The notes beneath the pieces were generated by a model. The model saw nothing but the letters and a program-made list of their open reading frames with translations. It ran no database searches and was not told where the DNA came from. A stretch of 64,000 nt of DNA from Ceratothoa steindachneri (Eukaryota; Arthropoda; Malacostraca; Isopoda; Cymothoidae): positions 35,991,726-36,055,725 of the forward strand of contig OZ018317.1 in assembly GCA_963969495.1 (NCBI GenBank). Reading direction: 5' to 3'. A program made the translations under genes and the position numbers. This document shows, piece after piece, positions 63,703-64,000 of the stretch; position 1 is the first letter of the stretch, and each line of letters begins with the position of its first letter.

Positions 63703-64000
63703 AAAGATCCGAAACGGACACGTAAAATTACAAGTAAAGTCAATCAACTGCCAAGAGGCCTGCAAGGTTTCAAAGGCTTGAATGCTGCACAAACAAAGAA
63801 ACAATAACTACGGTAAAATAAAAATGCAAATGACTGAGGGTGCCAGACAACCTGGCACAACTAGTCTCTCTCTCTCTATTATACACCTATTCTACCTATT
63901 CTCTCTACTCTATTTAGATATTTTCTACCTTTTTCGATTGTTGATCGTTGGTCGTTGATCGTTTCTGAGCTTTTAAGCGCTCAATCAGAGTTCGGATACA
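63698..64000. other. Right flank, no gene
   Basis: Contains 'aaaagatccgaa' (63703), also found at the left flank (about 59193), plus a (CT)n run near 63870 and a short 'gttgatcgttg' direct repeat near 63938. Confidence 0.4.

Overview
This 64 kb window is eukaryotic, AT-rich, intergenic DNA built almost entirely of transposable elements (TEs). I see no host gene, rRNA, intact tRNA gene, CRISPR array or operon. The mix is CR1/L2-type non-LTR retrotransposons carrying an SGNH-esterase or PHD ORF1, mariner, Merlin-like, hAT and pogo-type DNA transposons, (TATGT)n retroelement tails and long (TA)n tracts. It suggests an aquatic arthropod, most likely a decapod crustacean. That placement is inference from the TE repertoire and was not checked against any database.

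Layout. 0.1-0.8 kb: mariner-like relic. 2.1-3.5 kb: inverted repeats and a PHD-finger ORF1 relic. 4.1-8.6 kb: a DNA transposon with about 310-bp inverted arms around a decayed gene of an unnamed transposase-like family. 9.2-9.5 kb: pogo-type MITE with TA duplication. 9.5-12.6 and 13.2-16.6 kb: two decayed CR1-like elements. 16.9-17.8 kb: Merlin-type fragment, MITE and a CR1 3' end. 17.8-21.4 kb: hAT relic with an LTR-like insertion flanked by an 81-bp duplication. 22.2-26.3 kb: CR1 relic hit by an RNase-H-bearing LINE tail and then by a mariner. 26.6-28.4 kb: L2-like relic. 28.5-28.8 kb: zinc-ribbon-like exon fragment.

The core is 28.9-53.5 kb, a nest of one CR1-like superfamily. Element A (28.9-32.9 kb) abuts element B. 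B has ORF1 and endonuclease at 32.9-35.1 kb. Its reverse-transcriptase (RT) core is then repeated four times head to tail with a period of 1440 bp (480 codons, frame kept), ending at 52.3 kb. Four younger relatives inserted into this array: C (35.3-39.9 kb), G (41.2-41.95 kb), E (43.8-44.8 kb) and the nearly intact, antisense D (45.1-49.8 kb). Between E and D a 305-bp slice of B is inverted, as expected if the E/D inverted repeats recombined. D looks like the youngest copy: ORF1 is open and ORF2 seems broken by one 1-bp deletion.

53.4-59.2 kb holds two further decayed non-LTR elements, one interrupted by a 691-bp MITE. 59.3-63.65 kb is a hAT-like transposon inserted in a (TA)n microsatellite, with an 844-bp tandem duplication at its left end.

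Functionally, the non-LTR elements encode an RNA-binding/esterase ORF1 plus an endonuclease-RT ORF2 for target-primed reverse transcription, and share a 3' stem-loop and pentanucleotide tail that probably serve as the RT recognition signal. The DNA transposons encode DDE/D transposases acting on terminal inverted repeats (TIRs). Nearly all copies are broken.
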